A DNA stretch of 64,000 nucleotides from NCBI RefSeq assembly GCF_037977385.1, contig NZ_CP150277.1, forward strand, positions 2,333,001 through 2,397,000, read 5' to 3'. Each line of letters opens with the position of its first letter. The first letter of the stretch is position 1. The position numbers were made by a program, and so were the translations under genes. The stretch is from Terribacillus sp. FSL K6-0262. Lineage in GTDB: Bacteria; Bacillota; Bacilli; Bacillales; Amphibacillaceae. The notes beneath the pieces were generated by a model, which saw nothing but the letters and a program-made list of their open reading frames with translations, was not told where the DNA came from and ran no database searches. Shown piece after piece: positions 62,300-64,000 of this stretch.

Positions 62300-63595
62300 A
62301 TGTTAGCTATAATGGGTTTCTTGATGGTCTTTCTATTCATGTATTTGATTATGACAAAAAAGCTATCTGCGTTAATTGCGCTGATGATCATTCCAGCGAT
62401 TTTCGCTGTACTGACAGGGCATGCCTCTGAATTAGGGGAGATGTCACTCCAAGGCATCACAGACTTGGCACCAACCGGTATCATGCTATTATTCGCGATT
62501 CTTTATTTTGGAATCATGATTGATGCAGGTTTATTCGATCCAGTCGTCGGCCGCATTTTGAAAGCGGTCAAAGGGGATCCGACGAAGATCGTCATCGGTA
62601 CGGCTGCGCTTGCACTTGTCGTATCCTTGGATGGGGATGGGACGACAAGTTATATGATAACGGTTTCTGCGTTCTTCCCGCTGTATCAGCGGCTGAAAAT
62701 GAATCCGCTCATCCTGCCGGCAATTGCGGTCATGTGTGTGAGCTTGACCAATATGGTGCCATGGGGCGGACCGACTGCGCGTGCTGCGGCTGCCTTGAAT
62801 GTGGATGTAGGCGATGTGTTCGTTCCGCTAATCCCGACTATGATCGGCGGGGCAATCTGGATATTCTTCACTGCATTCATCCTGGGTCGCCGGGAAAAGA
62901 AACGTCTTGGTGTCGTTACATTCGATGATGCAGAACGGCGCACTTTGCAGCAGCAGGCTGCCACGGTCGATGCTTCGCTGAAGCGGCCGAAGCTTCTATG
63001 GGTCAACTTTGCACTGACAGTTGTCTTAATGTTCGGTCTAATCAAGGGCATCATGCCGCTGCCGGTATTGTTCATGCTAGCATTTGCCGTTGCCATCACA
63101 ATCAACTATCCGAACCTGAAGCAGCAGAAGGAACGTATCGCCGATCATGCCGGCAACGTACTCGCCGTCGTTTCCCTCGTATTCGCTGCCGGTATTTTCA
63201 CGGGTATCCTATCCGGCACCGAGATGGTGGATGCAATGGCATCCAGCCTCATTTCCATCATTCCGGATTCATGGGGACCAGCATTCAGCATCATCGTAGC
63301 AGTCACAAGTATTCCCTTTACGTTCTTCATGTCCAATGATGCGTACTATTTCGGGGTTGTACCGATTCTTGCAGAAGCCGCTGCCAACTATGGCTTCTCG
63401 GCAGCTGAAATCGCGAGGGCATCCCTGCTTGGGCAGCCTGTCCACTTGCTCAGCCCGCTTGTACCAGCAACCTATTTGCTGGTCGGGATGTCGAAGGTCG
63501 ACTTCGGGGAATTCCAGCGATTCACGATCCTGTGGGCGACAGGAACTGCATTTGCCGTTATTGCGGTGGCTATCGTAACGGGGATAATATTCTAG
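62300..63595 (+). CDS. CitMHS-family citrate transporter
   Basis: A 431-residue membrane protein with about twelve helices. SLDGDGTTSYMITVSAFFPLY, VPWGGPTARAAAALNVD and FTFFMSNDAYYFGVVPIL are the CitM/CitH signature regions. Family members import citrate as a complex with Mg or Ca. ATG 62300 follows GAGGGGG. No CitST two-component system is next to it; a cre-like site covers the promoter. Confidence 0.92.
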   Translation: MLAIMGFLMVFLFMYLIMTKKLSALIALMIIPAIFAVLTGHASELGEMSLQGITDLAPTGIMLLFAILYFGIMIDAGLFDPVVGRILKAVKGDPTKIVIGTAALALVVSLDGDGTTSYMITVSAFFPLYQRLKMNPLILPAIAVMCVSLTNMVPWGGPTARAAAALNVDVGDVFVPLIPTMIGGAIWIFFTAFILGRREKKRLGVVTFDDAERRTLQQQAATVDASLKRPKLLWVNFALTVVLMFGLIKGIMPLPVLFMLAFAVAITINYPNLKQQKERIADHAGNVLAVVSLVFAAGIFTGILSGTEMVDAMASSLISIIPDSWGPAFSIIVAVTSIPFTFFMSNDAYYFGVVPILAEAAANYGFSAAEIARASLLGQPVHLLSPLVPATYLLVGMSKVDFGEFQRFTILWATGTAFAVIAVAIVTGIIF

Positions 63596-63603
63596 GAAAT
63601 ATA

Positions 63604-63632
63604 AAAATACCGTCCGGAATGGACGGTATTTT
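63604..63632 (+). terminator. Terminator of the citrate transporter gene
   Basis: A perfect 12-bp stem (AAAATACCGTCC with GGACGGTATTTT) and a 5-nt loop, nearly symmetric, so it may act in both directions. Confidence 0.88.
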
Positions 63633-63651
63633 AGTGAGAAGCTTTTGCCGG

Positions 63652-64000
63652 GCCTCTGCCTGCGCCTGCGGCTTGTCAATCGGCCAGTTTTCTTTATACT
63701 TTCAGGGATAAAACTTTAACAGAAAGCAGATTCGACGCAGGTAAAGTTTTTAGGAAGAAAGTATAAGTGCAACTAGGCCTCTGCCTGCGCCTGCGGCTTG
63801 GCAGTCGGCCAGTTTTCTTTATACTTTCGGGGCATAAAACTTTAACAGAAAGCAGATTCGACGCAGGTAAAGTTTTTAGGAAGAAAGTATAAGTGCAACT
63901 AGGCCTCTGTCTGCGCCTGCGGCTTGGCAATCGGCCAGTTTTCTTTATACTTTCGGGGCATAAAACTTTAACAGAAAGCAGATTCGATGCAGGTAAAGTT
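63652..64000. repeat. Tandem array of 124-126 bp structured units
   Basis: Copies start at 63652, 63776 and 63902 (periods 124 and 126), and the array runs off the window. Each unit has a GC-rich part, GGCC-CTGCC ... GGCAG-GGCC as a stem, and an AT-rich part with nested inverted arms: TATACTTTC/GAAAGTATA outside and AAAACTTTA/TAAAGTTTT inside. The units are nearly identical. A minus-strand frame stays open through the units but shows no start context, and the repeated Arg-rich sequence looks like a by-product of the period. Confidence 0.85.

Noticed and set aside
63694..63930. Minus-strand open frame through the tandem repeats encoding Arg-rich repeats
   Set aside because: The 126-bp period is a multiple of three, which keeps a frame open by chance; there is no ribosome site, and the repeats look structural.

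Overview
The window comes from a low-to-moderate GC, endospore-forming, flagellated, competence-capable Bacillota of the family Bacillaceae. The evidence is spoIID, spoIIQ, spoIIID, mbl, flhO/flhP, comK, an AbrB/Abh regulator, and a complete poly(glycerol phosphate) wall teichoic acid (WTA) gene set. The order ywzB-ywmB-murA ... spoIID-spoIIQ-spoIIID-mbl-flhO-flhP-fabZ follows the Bacillus subtilis atp-ywpB neighbourhood, but here a dppABCDE-ykfABC operon sits between murA and spoIID. A genus such as Terribacillus or a relative is only a guess. No tRNA, rRNA, CRISPR array, transposase or prophage was seen.

Layout. 0-2.3 kb: end of a DUF1146 gene, ywmB, murA. 2.4-10.8 kb: uptake and processing of peptides and murein peptides (D-aminopeptidase, ABC importer, LD-carboxypeptidase, L-Ala-D/L-Glu epimerase, NlpC/P60 endopeptidase). 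10.9-18.7 kb: sporulation, cell shape, flagellar rod-type proteins and fabZ, with sigma-F, sigma-D and sigma-B-like promoters, a chromosomal AimR-like protein, and a 52-codon membrane protein gene on the minus strand. 18.8-23.3 kb: comK, an unknown protein, an acyltransferase, and a YknW/YknX-like pair without its ABC partner genes. 23.4-29.1 kb: a GT4 glycosyltransferase, a large SLT/SH3/CWB2 wall protein, an AbrB-like regulator, and a divergent SDR/TetR pair. 29.1-32.4 kb (minus strand): a GT2, DUF6020 and twin-SMR set that looks like a lipid-linked sugar glycosylation system. 32.7-36.6 kb: a MurJ-type flippase, an O-antigen ligase-like polymerase and a PssD/PssE transferase.

36.8-57.4 kb is the WTA and autolysin block: tagO, tagB/tagD, tagF, a GW-module glucosaminidase, a GW-module amidase, a TarS-like GT2, two tandem TarM/TagE-like GT4 enzymes, tagA, tagGH and an LCP ligase. 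TagO and TagA build the linkage disaccharide, TagB primes it, TagD makes CDP-glycerol, TagF polymerises, TagGH exports and the LCP protein attaches the polymer to peptidoglycan. The TarS/TarM-like enzymes probably glycosylate it, and the GW modules of the two hydrolases probably bind it. Many of these units share upstream 11-bp-phased TGTAAA direct repeats that match the WalR box and resemble PhoP boxes, so the block may be one coordinated regulon.

57.6-64 kb: a DUF1659/DUF2922/YvrJ cassette, a 35-codon membrane peptide gene, a wall-anchored choice-of-anchor I protein, an AEC transporter, and a CitMHS citrate transporter with a cre-like site in its promoter. The window ends inside a tandem array of 124-126 bp units, each able to form two stem-loops.
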